64,000 nucleotides of DNA from Archangium sp. (GCA_030695565.1 JAUYRZ010000029.1:1-64000); one strand, 5' to 3'; positions 53,133 to 62,582 are shown, numbered from the stretch's first letter. Numbers and translations: made by a program. Notes: a model not told the origin generated them from the sequence alone.

Positions 53133-55412
53133 TTAGATGTAGCCGAATCGCCGGCGCACGGCCCACTCGAGCCCAAGCACCACGATCAACATCGTCAGCC
53201 AGTACCAACGATCCGACAGCGGCTGATCCTTCGAGCGCCCCACCTCCACCAGCGGCGGCTCACGCAGCGGCACGTCAGACAACGAGAACGACGTCGAATC
53301 GAAGAACGCCCCCCCGGTGGTCTTCGCGATCTCCGAGAGCAGCGCGCTGTTCACCCGCGCATCGGCCAGCTCCGGCCCCACCGCACGAACGGCCACGGCG
53401 TCCGAGCTCTCACCCAACACCTTGTCGTCCTTCGTCGCCTTGCCCACCAGCTTGTACGCACCCGCTGGAGGCGGCGGAAACTCGAAGCGCATGGTGCCGT
53501 CTTCATCCGCCAGGGCGCTGTGCTGACCGACGACGTGACCATCGTCCGCGTCGATCAACTCGACGCTGATCTTCGCTCCGGGCGCAGGCTGGTAGTCAGG
53601 CTGCCGCGCGATCACCACCACGCCGACCGGCTTGCCCGGCTCGACGCTCGCGGGATCCGCGGTCACCGACAACGTCGTGAGATCTGGATCGCGCACCAAC
53701 CAACGAATCGCGTTGTTCCAGAACCGCTCGTAGTTGCGCGTCGGCGCACCGCTCGCGTGCGAGGGGAACGCCCAGTACCAGGTGCCGTCGGTGGAGATGG
53801 CCATCGAACGGCCGCGGCCGATCTCCGAGATGGTGAGCAACGGGGCCGGCGCTCCATCGACCACCGCGCTCGGGTGCGAGAGCAACACGGTCGCCCCCGG
53901 CTTCGCGCGCGTGAGGTTCATGCCGGGAATCGCAGGAAACGCACCCCACGCTGCTTCACTCGTCGCGCTGCCCGTACCCAGCGCCGTGATCGGGTGACGC
54001 TCACCGGCCGCTGTCAGCTTCGCGACGAACGGCTCGAGGCTCGCAGGCCCCGCGGTCGTGACCGGCAACACGTTCTCGAACGGGTTCTTCGACGACTGCG
54101 ATTCACCGAACGAACGATCGCCGCCCAGGTACGCGAAGGCGCCACCGTTCTGCACGTAGCGCTCGATGTCATCGCGGAAGCCGACGAGGGAGACCTGCTG
54201 ATCCTCGCTCCCGAAGTTCAAGACGATCACCACGTCGAAGGTGTCGATCTTCTTCTGGAAGATCTCCTCGCGAGGGAACGGGATCAGCGAGAGCTCGCGG
54301 GGCTCATCGAGCGCGCCGGAGTTGTCGTTGCCGTTTCGCAAGATGTAGAAGCTGATCAGCTCGACGTTCGCGTCTTGCCGGAGCACGCCGCGCAGAAAGC
54401 GCTCGTCCCAGGTCGGGCGGCCAGCGACCAGCAGCACGCGCACGCGGTCGCGGATCACCTTGAGCGCGAAGGAACGCGTGTTGTTCTCTGCCACCACCTC
54501 GGCCGGGTAGACCGGCACGGAGACCGTATAGACGAAGCGGCCGGTCTGGTCGGGCGTGAAGGTGAACTTCACGGTCTGCGTTTCATCGTCGGTCTTGAAG
54601 GTGGCGACCTTGCTGGCGACGATCTGCCCTTCGCGCTTGAGCACCACCTGCACGGCCTGGTCACCGAAGCCGCGGCCATGCAGCTCGACCTCGGCCGAGA
54701 TCGAGTTGCGCACGAACGCGAAGTCATCGACCTTCACCGCTTCGATGGCGAGGTCGGTGAGACCGCCCTTCCCCACCGCGACCGTGGTCACCGGAACGCC
54801 GAGCGCCTCCAGCATCTGCTTCGGCCTGCCGGTGAGCCCACTCGAGAGATCCGCGTTGTCGACCCCGTCACTGAAAAGGATGACGCCCGAGAGCTTGCGC
54901 GCCCCGCCGCTGTCCCCTGCTTTGATCGCCCGCAGCGCTGCGAAGAGATCGGTGCGGCTCGCTCGCGGCGGTTCGCTGAGCAACGACTCCGGAGTGGTGG
55001 GCGAGAGCTCAGGATCGAACCCCCACGTCTCGAAGGCGTAGCGATCTTCGAGCGCCTTCATGTCGGGCGCGAGTGACTCGAGGGCCTTGGCGACCGCGTC
55101 GTTGCGAGAGGGCCCGCGGCTCTCCACCGGAAAGCCCATCGAGCCCGAACGATCCACCAGCACCGCGACGCGGTTCTTCACGCGCGCGACCTGCAGCCTT
55201 CGCAGCCCCGGTTCGAGCAGGAAAAACAGAGCGGCGATGCCGGCGAGCACGCGCAGCGTCCAGAGAATCCACCGGCGCCTGCGAGTGGCTTCCGTGCGCA
55301 CGCCCCAACACGCGAACACCACGCCGAGAATCAGCGCGATGACGAGCCCTGACAACGCGGCCAGAGGCAGCGGCGAGAGGCTGACGAGCTTCCACTGGTC
55401 GAAGGCCTCCAT
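53133..55412 (-). CDS. Membrane VWA/glutamine-amidotransferase-like protein
   Basis: 759 aa from ATG 55412. Two N-terminal transmembrane helices (about 20-36, 50-66) lead to a VWA domain with Asp87-x-Ser89-x-Ser91 (VLVDRSGSMGF) and ILFSDGVDNADLS. A beta-sandwich follows, then a class I glutamine-amidotransferase-like domain (about 325-560: VRVLLVAGRPTWDERFLRGVL, YVQNGGAFAYLGGDRSFGES). A final Ig-like part and a C-terminal helix (YWLTMLIVVLGLEWAVRRRFGYI) close it. The nucleophile Cys of true amidotransferases is not evident (YLGGD), so it is probably non-catalytic. The same strand carries DUF4159 upstream, overlapping by one base, a common pairing of unknown function. Confidence 0.78.
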   Translation of the reverse strand: MEAFDQWKLVSLSPLPLAALSGLVIALILGVVFACWGVRTEATRRRRWILWTLRVLAGIAALFFLLEPGLRRLQVARVKNRVAVLVDRSGSMGFPVESRGPSRNDAVAKALESLAPDMKALEDRYAFETWGFDPELSPTTPESLLSEPPRASRTDLFAALRAIKAGDSGGARKLSGVILFSDGVDNADLSSGLTGRPKQMLEALGVPVTTVAVGKGGLTDLAIEAVKVDDFAFVRNSISAEVELHGRGFGDQAVQVVLKREGQIVASKVATFKTDDETQTVKFTFTPDQTGRFVYTVSVPVYPAEVVAENNTRSFALKVIRDRVRVLLVAGRPTWDERFLRGVLRQDANVELISFYILRNGNDNSGALDEPRELSLIPFPREEIFQKKIDTFDVVIVLNFGSEDQQVSLVGFRDDIERYVQNGGAFAYLGGDRSFGESQSSKNPFENVLPVTTAGPASLEPFVAKLTAAGERHPITALGTGSATSEAAWGAFPAIPGMNLTRAKPGATVLLSHPSAVVDGAPAPLLTISEIGRGRSMAISTDGTWYWAFPSHASGAPTRNYERFWNNAIRWLVRDPDLTTLSVTADPASVEPGKPVGVVVIARQPDYQPAPGAKISVELIDADDGHVVGQHSALADEDGTMRFEFPPPPAGAYKLVGKATKDDKVLGESSDAVAVRAVGPELADARVNSALLSEIAKTTGGAFFDSTSFSLSDVPLREPPLVEVGRSKDQPLSDRWYWLTMLIVVLGLEWAVRRRFGYI

Positions 55413-56206
55413 CACCGCCGCCGATTCATGATGACGGGCAGGTGCACGGCATCATCTTTGTAGTCGAGGCACAGGGCGTACATCGCCAGGTTGATCGCGA
55501 GCCGGGTGGCCACCTCACGTTGCCGCTGACCGCCGGGAGAAGGCTCGAACTCCCAGGTGCCGGAGACATCGCGGTTGAGCGCGCCCATCACGTCGTTCTG
55601 CGAATACACCACCGCGGCGCGCTTATTGATGAGGCACGCGTCGAGGTTGGGCTTGTTGAGGAAGCGGCCCGGCGCGCTGTCGAGCAGGAAGAACGACTTG
55701 AAGATCACGTGATTGACCGGCAGCGAGGCGGGCGGCGATTGCGGCAACACGCGCGCGATCTCGCGGCGGAACGAAGCGTCGAAACCCGCCCCATCAGACC
55801 CATCGTTCGCGTCGGCAAAGAGGAAGCCGCCGAAGGTGAGGTAGCGGCGCAGGCTCTCCACCTCAGCCTGAGAGAACGGGGGGAAGTCGCCGTCTGAAGA
55901 GAGGTAGAGGAACGGGTGCTCGAACAGGCGGGGGCTGTCGAGGGCCAGCGGGTGCGCCTCGAGCTGCACTTCGACCGAGGTGCGGCGCTGGAGCTCCCAG
56001 GCGAGGCGGCGCAGGCCTGAAGCGCGCACGTCCCACCGGCCACCGTGCTTGACGATGGCGGGAATGAAGCGGGAGGCATCACCGAAGGCGCGCGCGGAGA
56101 ACGGCAACGCACCAGCGGCGGCAAGAAACGCGCGGCGCGAGAGCATGGGAAGTCGCGGTGGAACGACCGTTGGCGCGTTGTTGTTCCCGCGGGGCACGAG
56201 GTTCAT
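55412..56206 (-). CDS. DUF4159-family Tat-exported protein
   Basis: 264 aa. ATG 56206 is preferred over 56146 because GAGGAG lies 9-10 nt upstream; 56146 has none. A twin-arginine leader is visible (LSRRAFLAAAGALPFSARA). The mature domain has ALDSPRLFEHPFLYLSSDGDFPPFSQAEVESLRRYLTFGGFLFADAND, the DUF4159 signature, and near the end LAINLAMYALCLDYKDDAVHLP. DUF4159 proteins accompany VWA membrane proteins; the function is unknown. The gene overlaps the start of the downstream VWA gene. Confidence 0.78.
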   Translation of the reverse strand: MNLVPRGNNNAPTVVPPRLPMLSRRAFLAAAGALPFSARAFGDASRFIPAIVKHGGRWDVRASGLRRLAWELQRRTSVEVQLEAHPLALDSPRLFEHPFLYLSSDGDFPPFSQAEVESLRRYLTFGGFLFADANDGSDGAGFDASFRREIARVLPQSPPASLPVNHVIFKSFFLLDSAPGRFLNKPNLDACLINKRAAVVYSQNDVMGALNRDVSGTWEFEPSPGGQRQREVATRLAINLAMYALCLDYKDDAVHLPVIMNRRR

Positions 56207-56284
56207 ATAGCCCGTCTCCTCAGGGATCGCCTTGAACTGACGCGTCCGATGCACGCGCCGGTGAAATGGGTTATCCGCAGCGCC

Positions 56285-56605
56285 ATGGCCAAGGGCAATA
56301 AGCAGGACCACAGCCGCTCCGTGCTCCACCTCTCCTATGAGGCGTTCGAGCGCGGCGATTCAGTGCAGGCACGCGCGCTCGCCAAGGCGGTGCTCGCGGG
56401 CAAGGTCGGCAAAGACGACGAGAAGGTCGCCGTCGAGCTGGCGAAGAAGCTGTCGATCGAAGGTGCCGTGGTCGCCGAGAACCCCACTGCGGTGGCCAAC
56501 GAGCTCATCAGCCGCACCATCGTGCCCCCGCGCCCGTATCTGTTCGTGGCCGCGGTCGCCGCGACGTTCATCGGGCTCGTGATCCTCGCCGCCTGGCGCT
56601 ACTGA
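56285..56605 (+). CDS. Small TM-anchored protein with TPR-like helices
   Basis: 106 aa from ATG 56285 (an upstream GTG/ATG in frame near 56250 is an alternative; neither has a good ribosome-binding site). A cytoplasmic helical part (LHLSYEAFERGDSVQARALAKAVLAG, KDDEKVAVELAKKLSI) resembles one TPR-like hairpin; a C-terminal transmembrane helix follows (YLFVAAVAATFIGLVILAAW). It is divergent from the DUF4159 gene. No recognised family. Confidence 0.55.
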   Translation: MAKGNKQDHSRSVLHLSYEAFERGDSVQARALAKAVLAGKVGKDDEKVAVELAKKLSIEGAVVAENPTAVANELISRTIVPPRPYLFVAAVAATFIGLVILAAWRY

Positions 56606-56618
56606 GCGGCGCTTCGAC

Positions 56619-57341
56619 GTGGAGCAACTCCAGAGCGCCTTCGAGCCGTATCGCCACCTCGACCCCGTCGGGTGGATCGGCGTCTTTCGTTTTCTGCCGG
56701 TGTGGGGCGGCCTCGTCGCCATCGCTGTCGGCGTGTTGATGATGCTCTTCGGCGGCCGGCAGTTGTTCCGCCTGGTGGCCGGCCCGTTGGGCGCGTTGAT
56801 CGCCACCGTCTGGGCAGGGCCGCTCGCAGCGCGCCTGGGTTTTGGCGCGAGCATTCGGCAGATCACCCTGGTCGCCACCATCGGCCTGCTGGGAGCGGGG
56901 CTGCTCTGGCCGCCCATCGTGGTGTTCTTCGCGTTCGGTGTTCCTGCCGGGCTGGTGGGTGGGCAGATCGCCGGCCCCAACGACTGGCTGCTCGGCTTCG
57001 GCCCCGGCTTCTTTCTGGGGGGCGCGGCGGGTGTGGTGATGCACCGCCTGGTCGGGTCGATCCTCTCGGCAGCGGTGGGCGCGTGGGTGCTGGTGTTGGG
57101 TCTGCTCTCCACGCTCAGCCCGTTCACCACCGGCGTGAACTGGCTGGCGAGCAACCCCGTCGCGGTGCTCTCGGTGGCGGGTGTGTTCGCGGCCGGCGGC
57201 GCGGTGTTTCAGATCTTCGTGCGCCCCTCGGAAGAGGAGGCCACTGCGCGCCGGCTGGAGAAGGCGATCGCGAAGAAGCGCGCCAAGGAGCAGAAGGCCA
57301 CCGAGGAGCGATGGGCGAAGTACAACAACAGTAAGAAGTGA
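56619..57341 (+). CDS. Multi-pass membrane protein, DUF4203-like
   Basis: 240 aa from GTG 56619, 13 bp after the preceding small gene, so probably one operon. About seven or eight hydrophobic segments with short turns (GVFRFLPVWGGLVAIAVGVLMMLFGGRQLFRLVAG, GPGFFLGGAAGVVMHRLVG) resemble the TM7S3/TM198-like DUF4203 fold. The C-terminus is a lysine-rich charged tail (RRLEKAIAKKRAKEQKATEE). Function unknown; the family call is by pattern. Confidence 0.6.
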   Translation: MEQLQSAFEPYRHLDPVGWIGVFRFLPVWGGLVAIAVGVLMMLFGGRQLFRLVAGPLGALIATVWAGPLAARLGFGASIRQITLVATIGLLGAGLLWPPIVVFFAFGVPAGLVGGQIAGPNDWLLGFGPGFFLGGAAGVVMHRLVGSILSAAVGAWVLVLGLLSTLSPFTTGVNWLASNPVAVLSVAGVFAAGGAVFQIFVRPSEEEATARRLEKAIAKKRAKEQKATEERWAKYNNSKK

Positions 57342-57405
57342 GGTCAGGGTGAGGGCATTGATAGCAGTGACGCTCTCCCGAGCTTTCTGCTAGCTGCCGG
57401 ACGTC

Positions 57406-58212
57406 ATGGCGAAGGCCCAGCGCAAGGAAGACGACGTGAAAACCGACGCGGTCACAGCCCCCGAGAGCGCGCCGGTGGACGCTGCCTGGCAGGCCCCCAC
57501 GAAGATCGGCCGCGTTTCACTGGCGGTGATCATCGGCGTGGTGGCGCTCATCAACCTGCCGATGATTCACTACTTCGTCTTCCGCTCCGCCCCCAAGGCG
57601 ACGGAGACGTTGCCCTTCCGCGACGACTACTCGAACCCGGCCACGGTCTCTGAGAAGTACTTCAGCACTGGCGGTCTGTGGCGTTCGGTCGAAGGCGCGC
57701 TGCTCTCGCCGGGCGTGAAGAACAACCCGCTCTGGCTCAAGGCGAGCCTGCCCAACGACGTGGCGGTGGAGTTCGACGTGAAGTCGATGTCTCCCGAGGG
57801 CGACATCAAGGTGGAGATCTTCGGCGACGGCACCGACCACGCGTCGGGCTACGTGCTGATTCACGGCGGGTGGAACAACTCCATCAGCATCATCGCGCGC
57901 CTCGACGAGCACGCGCCGTCGTTCACCACGCTGCAGGCGCAGGCGGCCGGGCAGGATCTGGTGGCCGCGGGGCTCTACCGCAACGACTCCCGCGTGCGCG
58001 TCGAGTCGAGCCCGTTCAAGGTGGAGATCGGCCGACAGTACCACTGGCGCATCGAGCGTCGCGGCAAGGTCATCTCGTGGTCGATCGACGGCCAGCCGTT
58101 CATGCGCTTCGAAGATCCCCTCCCGTTGACTGGCAAGGGTCACGACCGCTTCGCGTTCTCGAGCTGGGAAGCGCAGCTGTACTTCGACAACCTCACCGTC
58201 ACCGCGCTGTAA
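57406..58212 (+). CDS. Membrane-anchored concanavalin-like (DUF1080-type) protein
   Basis: 268 aa from ATG 57406. A short N-terminal cytoplasmic region and one transmembrane helix (VSLAVIIGVVALINLPMIHYFVF, about 37-58) are followed by a periplasmic jelly-roll-like domain: FRDDYSNP, WRSVEGALLSPG, VAVEFDVKSMSPEGDIKVEIFGDG, YHWRIERRGKVISWSIDGQPFMRFEDPLPL, then RFAFSSWEAQLYFDNLTV. This strand order is that of DUF1080/3-keto-glucoside hydrolase-like and laminin-G-like sandwiches; no active site is evident. A bidirectional terminator follows. Confidence 0.6.
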   Translation: MAKAQRKEDDVKTDAVTAPESAPVDAAWQAPTKIGRVSLAVIIGVVALINLPMIHYFVFRSAPKATETLPFRDDYSNPATVSEKYFSTGGLWRSVEGALLSPGVKNNPLWLKASLPNDVAVEFDVKSMSPEGDIKVEIFGDGTDHASGYVLIHGGWNNSISIIARLDEHAPSFTTLQAQAAGQDLVAAGLYRNDSRVRVESSPFKVEIGRQYHWRIERRGKVISWSIDGQPFMRFEDPLPLTGKGHDRFAFSSWEAQLYFDNLTVTAL

Positions 58213-58222
58213 CCGAGCACGA

Positions 58223-58256
58223 AAAGAGCGGCGCCCGTTTCCAGGCACCGCTCTTT
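58223..58256. terminator. Bidirectional terminator between convergent genes
   Basis: The 9-bp stem AAAGAGCGG/CCGCTCTTT (58223-58231 with 58248-58256) extends by 3 bp past one mismatch. On the minus strand it is followed by TTTTCG; on the plus strand by CACTTCATT. It separates the stop codons of the DUF1080-like and lipoprotein genes. Confidence 0.72.
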
Positions 58257-58280
58257 CACTTCATTCAGCTCAGCGACAAC

Positions 58281-58847
58281 TCACTCGCAGTTCGGGTCGG
58301 CCGTCGGCAGCTTGCTGATGTCGCAGTACGTGGCGTTGAAGCTACCCGTCACCTTGTCGCCCGCGCCGAAGGTGATGTCGTAGGTGCCGTTCGCGTTGCC
58401 GTTGGTCTCGGCCTTGATGCCGGTGAGCTTGATGAGGCCGCTCTTGCCCTTGGCCGCATCCGTCGCGACCGTCTGCCGGCAGTCGGAGTCATTGCGGGTG
58501 AAGTTAGAGTTGGCGAAGTTGCCGCCGTTGTTCGGCGGCGAGTCCACGACGGTGTATTCGCCCACGTCCGGAGAGAGGAACTCGGTCGCTCCGGAGTTGT
58601 AGCGGAACATCGTGAACACGATCAGCGTGGACGACTTCGTCTCGCGGTTCGCCTTGAGCGTCTCACACATCTTTGGCTTGTCGGACATCGCCACGATCGC
58701 GGCGAACGACTTGCCCGCGTCGTCCTTCAGCACCGCGAAGATCGCGTCGGCCACGTTCAGCGAGACGCCGCCGACCGTCCCGTTCATCGAGCCCGAACAA
58801 CCCACCATCGCCAGGGCAGCAACTGCCATCATCAATCGGTTCATCAT
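58281..58847 (-). CDS. Lipoprotein of unknown function
   Basis: 188 aa from ATG 58847, with GAGGAG 7 nt upstream. A lipoprotein signal (LMMAVAALAMVGC, lipobox MVGC) is followed by a small beta-rich domain with four other Cys (MCETL, DCRQT, YCDIS, PNCE), possibly two disulfides. The blocks AGKSFAAIVAMS, STLIVFTMFRYN and GTYDITFGAGDKVTGSFNATYC look like a compact sandwich. No family I recognise. It lies downstream of ftsZ but is separated from it by the ftsZ terminator, so it is probably its own unit. Confidence 0.68.
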   Translation of the reverse strand: MMNRLMMAVAALAMVGCSGSMNGTVGGVSLNVADAIFAVLKDDAGKSFAAIVAMSDKPKMCETLKANRETKSSTLIVFTMFRYNSGATEFLSPDVGEYTVVDSPPNNGGNFANSNFTRNDSDCRQTVATDAAKGKSGLIKLTGIKAETNGNANGTYDITFGAGDKVTGSFNATYCDISKLPTADPNCE

Positions 58848-58903
58848 GTGTGTGCTCCTCCGTTTCGGCCGCAAGATGTACGGCCAGAACGAGAAATTGG
58901 GGA

Positions 58904-58945
58904 GAAAAACTAAGGGCGTCACAACCCACTTCGGTCGCGACGCCC
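58904..58945 (-). terminator. Intrinsic terminator after ftsZ
   Basis: GGGCGTC..GACGCCC (58939-58945 with 58914-58920, 18-nt loop) is followed on the minus strand by TTAGTTTTTC. It lies 28 bp past the ftsZ stop and ends the cell-division operon. Confidence 0.75.
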
Positions 58946-58972
58946 TCGACTTTCCGGGGAGGGAAAGAACGA

Positions 58973-60247
58973 TTACGGCATTTCAGTCTGACCCTGGCGA
59001 CGCAGGAACGTGGGGATGTCGTACTGATCCTCGTCCAGCGTCACTTCGCGGGCTGAGGTCAGGCGAGTCGGCGGGCTGACGCGGTGTTCACCCGACAGCG
59101 TGCGCTGCGGAGGCGGCGCGAGGGTGGACTTGCCGGGAACCAGCGAGGCCATCTCCTCGCGCGCCACGTGCACGGGCAGCGCAGGCGCGGCCGTGACGGT
59201 GGGAACGTGCGAGCTCGCCGAGCGGAGCAGCGGCTGCTGCTGGGGAGCGGCGCGGGGCTGCTCCACCACGGAAGCGCGGCGGGGCGCGGTCTCGCGCGAA
59301 ACGAAGCCGGTCGCGATGACCGTGATCTTCACTTCGTCGTTGGCGTTCTCGTCGACCAGCGAGCCGAAGATGATGTTCGCCTCGGGATCCGCGGCGTCCT
59401 GCGCGATGCAGATCGCCTCGTTGATCTCCTGGAGCGTGATGTCGCGGCCCGCGGTGATGTTGATGAGCAACCCGCGCGCGCCGTCGATCGACACGTCCTC
59501 GAGAAGCGGCGAGCTGACCGCCTGCTCCATCGCGCGCAGTGCACGCTTCTCACCCGACGCCCGGCCGGTGCCCATCAGCGCGAGGCCCTGCTCGCCCATG
59601 ATGGTCTTCACGTCGGCGAAGTCGACGTTGATGTACCCGTGGTACTGGATGAGATCCGAGATGCCCTGCACTGCGTTGAGCAGCACCTCGTCGGCGCGGC
59701 GGAACGAGTCGAGCAGGGGCAAGGGCTCTGCCGACATCGTCAGCAGGCGCTGATTGGGAATGGTGATGAGCGTGTCGACGGCGGCCTTGAGCTCCTGGAG
59801 CCCCTGCTCCGCGGCCTTGCGGCGGCGGTTGCCTTCGAACATGAAAGGCTTGGTCACCACGCCGACGGTGAGGCAGCCGAGCTCGCGGGCGATGTCGGCC
59901 ACCACGGGCGCAGCGCCGGTGCCGGTGCCGCCACCCATTCCGGCGGTGACGAAGACCATGTCGCAGCCTTGGAGCAGCGCCTTGATCTCTTCACGCGACT
60001 CGGTCGCGGCCTGACGACCCATCTCGGGGTTCGCACCGGCGCCCAGACCGCGCGTCAGCTCCTTGCCGATCTGCAGGCGAATGGGCGCCTTGTTCGCGGC
60101 GAGCGCCTGCACGTCGGTGTTGAGCGCGATGAAGTCGACGCGCTCCAGACCGCTGGCGATCATCGTGTTCACGGCGTTGCAGCCGGCGCCACCGACGCCG
60201 ACCACGCGGATTTTTGCGGCCTGCTTGCTCTGTTCGAACTGGTCCAT
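58973..60247 (-). CDS. ftsZ: Cell division GTPase FtsZ
   Basis: 424 aa from ATG 60247. The tubulin-like GTP-binding signature GGGTGTG is at 105-111 ([14 protein letters not shown]) and the N-terminal [10 protein letters not shown] and T-loop blocks are intact. The C-terminal linker after about residue 320 is Pro/Ala/Arg-rich, and the extreme end ([12 protein letters not shown]) is the conserved peptide that binds FtsA. It polymerises to form the division ring. It is preceded by ftsA with a 141-bp gap containing a palindromic repeat, so it may have its own promoter, and is followed by a terminator. Confidence 0.97.
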   Translation of the reverse strand: MDQFEQSKQAAKIRVVGVGGAGCNAVNTMIASGLERVDFIALNTDVQALAANKAPIRLQIGKELTRGLGAGANPEMGRQAATESREEIKALLQGCDMVFVTAGMGGGTGTGAAPVVADIARELGCLTVGVVTKPFMFEGNRRRKAAEQGLQELKAAVDTLITIPNQRLLTMSAEPLPLLDSFRRADEVLLNAVQGISDLIQYHGYINVDFADVKTIMGEQGLALMGTGRASGEKRALRAMEQAVSSPLLEDVSIDGARGLLINITAGRDITLQEINEAICIAQDAADPEANIIFGSLVDENANDEVKITVIATGFVSRETAPRRASVVEQPRAAPQQQPLLRSASSHVPTVTAAPALPVHVAREEMASLVPGKSTLAPPPQRTLSGEHRVSPPTRLTSAREVTLDEDQYDIPTFLRRQGQTEMP

Positions 60248-60341
60248 GGTGAGTCCCCGGGGAAGATTTGAGAGTTTGGTGCGGATCCAGAGGCCCGCAA
60301 GTTTTCAGCTATGTGGCTGTTGCAGGTGGGGTCGAAGTAAC

Positions 60342-60384
60342 GCCCCCCACCCCGGCCCTCCCCCCGCTTCGCAGGGAGAGGGAG
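60342..60384 (-). repeat. Dispersed GC-rich palindromic repeat, inverted, in the ftsA-ftsZ gap
   Basis: CCCCCCACCCCGGCCC then CCCCCGCTTCGCAGGGAGAGGG; same family as the others, oriented so that the GGGGTGGGGG arm faces ftsZ. It sits just after the ftsA stop. Confidence 0.65.
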
Positions 60385-60388
60385 CACA

Positions 60389-61621
60389 TCAGAAGACTTC
60401 CTGGAGCCACTCGCCCATGCGGCGCTTGACCTTCTTGAACACGTTCTCCTCGCGGATGCGGAACATGGAGCGGTCCTGGTGGCGGGCGCCGTAGACGACC
60501 AGGCCCACACCCGTCGCGTAGACCGGGCTCTTCACCACGTCGACCAGGCCGCCGATGCCGCGGGGAACGCCGCGACGCACCGGCACGCCCATGATCTCTT
60601 CAGCGAGCTCCGTCATGCCGGGCAGCAGCGTCGAGCCGCCGGTGATGACCACGCCTGAGGTGAGCAGCTCGGAGAAGCCGTTACGCTCCACCTCGTGGTG
60701 CACCAGTTGGAAGATCTCCTCGACGCGCGGCTCGAGGATCTCCGAGAGGATCTGCCGGCCCATCACCCGGGGATCGCGGCCGCCCACCGAGGCGACCTCG
60801 ATCATGTCGGACTTGTCGACCATCGCCGTGAGCGAGCAGCCGTACTTCTGCTTGAGCCGCTCGGCGTGATCGATCGGCGTGCGCAGGCCCACGGCGATGT
60901 CGTTGGTGAGGTTGTGCCCACCGAGCGCGATGACCGCGGTGTGCACGATGGCGCCGTTCTGGAAGATGGCGATGTCGGTGGTGCCGCCGCCGATGTCCAC
61001 CAGGCACACGCCCAGCTCCTTCTCTTCTTCCGTCAGCACCGCTTCGCTCGACGCGAGCGGCTGCAGCACGATGTCGGAGACGTTCAGGCCCGCGCGGTTC
61101 GCACACTTGATGATGTTCTGCGCTGAGGCGACGGCGCCGGTGACGATGTGCACCTTGGCCTCGAGGCGCGCGCCCGTCATGCCCAGCGGCTCACGAATGC
61201 CACCCTGGTCATCGACGATGAACTCCTGGGGGAGCACGTGAATGACCTCACGGTCGACGGGGATGTTGACCGTCTTGGCCTGCTCGATCACGCGCGCGAC
61301 GTCGGCTTCACGCACCTCGCGATCTTTGAGCGCGACCACGCCGCGGCCACCGAAGCTCTTCACGTGGCCACCCGCGATGCCGGTGTAGACGTGGGTGATC
61401 TCCGTGCCGGCCATGGCTTCCGCTTCGTCGATGGCGCGCTGAATGGAGTTCACGGTCGTCTCGATGTTGACGACCACTCCCTTGCGCAGGCCCTTCGACG
61501 GGTGCGAGCCGATGCCGATGATGTCGATGCCCTCGTCCGTCAGCTCCCCGACGATCGCGCAGATCTTCGTGGTGCCGATGTCGAGGCCAACGATGATTTC
61601 CCCACCCTTCTTGCTTGCCAT
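60389..61621 (-). CDS. ftsA: Cell division actin-like protein FtsA
   Basis: 410 aa from ATG 61621 (AAAGG 6-7 nt upstream). The actin-like ATPase is visible: DIGTTKICAIVGE, the 1C-domain segment after about residue 80, LVDIGGGTTDIAIF and VITGGSTLLPGM. The amphipathic C-terminal helix for membrane binding is MFRIREENVFKKVKRRMGEWLQEVF. FtsA tethers FtsZ filaments to the membrane. Confidence 0.96.
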   Translation of the reverse strand: MASKKGGEIIVGLDIGTTKICAIVGELTDEGIDIIGIGSHPSKGLRKGVVVNIETTVNSIQRAIDEAEAMAGTEITHVYTGIAGGHVKSFGGRGVVALKDREVREADVARVIEQAKTVNIPVDREVIHVLPQEFIVDDQGGIREPLGMTGARLEAKVHIVTGAVASAQNIIKCANRAGLNVSDIVLQPLASSEAVLTEEEKELGVCLVDIGGGTTDIAIFQNGAIVHTAVIALGGHNLTNDIAVGLRTPIDHAERLKQKYGCSLTAMVDKSDMIEVASVGGRDPRVMGRQILSEILEPRVEEIFQLVHHEVERNGFSELLTSGVVITGGSTLLPGMTELAEEIMGVPVRRGVPRGIGGLVDVVKSPVYATGVGLVVYGARHQDRSMFRIREENVFKKVKRRMGEWLQEVF

Positions 61622-61684
61622 GTCTTGCCTTTCGCCCCGCTCTTTCGAGACGGGAGATGTTTCAAAACCGCTTCGAAGCTCTTC

Positions 61685-62533
61685 TCAGGGCTTCTTCACG
61701 GCGAGCTGCACAGCGACCCAGGAAGGACGCGTTCGGTTGTCGAGGCGAATGACCTCGGCGACCATCGAGCGGGCGTGCAATTCCTTCCGCACGCGAGCGA
61801 GCCGCCCCAACTTCGGCAGCACGTCCCCTTCCCCAAATTCGATTTCCTGCCCGGTGGCGGTGACCGCGGTGATGCCCTCGGGGTGAATGTTCACTTCTGA
61901 AAGCGGCTGCGACTCGACGCCCGGCTCGGCGGCATACGCGTCGATCAAGGTGAGCGCTTCACGCAGCGAGGCGAGCGCGCCTTCGCGGCGTTCGGTCAAC
62001 GCGTCGCGATCGAGCCCCGTGACGAGCGGGAGATCGACGGCATCACCCGGTTTGATGCGCTTGAACGGTTCGGCCTCTTCGTTGACCAGGTACAGATCGC
62101 CCAGGGTGAGCGTGGCGATCGCGCGGTGCTCCACCACTTCGATGGTCAGGTGTGACGGAAGGCGGCGGGTGACGCTGACCGACTTCACCCACGGGTGCGT
62201 GGCGATCGATCGTTCCATCGCGCGCACGTCCATCGCGAGCAGGTTCTGGCCGAGCAGCACGCCGCCCAACCGCACCAGCTCGACGTCGGTCGATTCGGAC
62301 TGGCCGGAGACCCGCACGTCGGCCAACGCGAACTGCCGCGCGGTGTGCGCCCACTTCCACGCTTCGTTGCCGCCCACCGCGATGAAGATGAAGCCGAGCG
62401 CGAGCGCACAGAGCTTGAGCGCCACCGGGCCGTGGTTCTGAGCGGCGGCTTTGAGCTCGCCAGTCTTCTTCGCCAAATCGACTCGGCGGCGGTTTTTCTT
62501 CGAACGGAACAAGGTGGCCTCGTCACGGTTCAA
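61685..62533 (-). CDS. ftsQ: Cell division protein FtsQ
   Basis: 282 aa from TTG 62533, supported by GGAGG about 9 nt upstream. A basic cytoplasmic N-terminus (FRSKKNRRRVDLAKK), one transmembrane helix (about 38-56) and a POTRA domain (VRVSGQSESTDVELVRLGG, SVTRRLPSHLTIEVVEHRAIATL) precede a C-terminal beta domain. FtsQ links early and late division proteins in the periplasm. There is no ddl gene between murB and ftsQ, unlike many proteobacterial clusters. Confidence 0.93.
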   Translation of the reverse strand: MNRDEATLFRSKKNRRRVDLAKKTGELKAAAQNHGPVALKLCALALGFIFIAVGGNEAWKWAHTARQFALADVRVSGQSESTDVELVRLGGVLLGQNLLAMDVRAMERSIATHPWVKSVSVTRRLPSHLTIEVVEHRAIATLTLGDLYLVNEEAEPFKRIKPGDAVDLPLVTGLDRDALTERREGALASLREALTLIDAYAAEPGVESQPLSEVNIHPEGITAVTATGQEIEFGEGDVLPKLGRLARVRKELHARSMVAEVIRLDNRTRPSWVAVQLAVKKP

Positions 62534-62556
62534 TCCGTGACGCCTCCATCGTGAGG

Positions 62557-62582
62557 GCGGGATCGTGGTCCCGCAATTTTTT
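62557..62582 (+). terminator. Plus-strand intrinsic terminator-like hairpin antisense to the murB-ftsQ gap
   Basis: GCGGGA-TCGTGG-TCCCGC followed by AA and six T residues (62577-62582) on the plus strand. No plus-strand gene precedes it; it would stop antisense transcripts running into murB. On the minus strand the T-run would precede the hairpin, so it does not end murB. Confidence 0.45.

Noticed and set aside
53004-55076. 690-codon plus-strand frame opposite the VWA protein
   Set aside because: Arg/His-rich antisense translation; the minus strand has VWA motifs and membrane helices.
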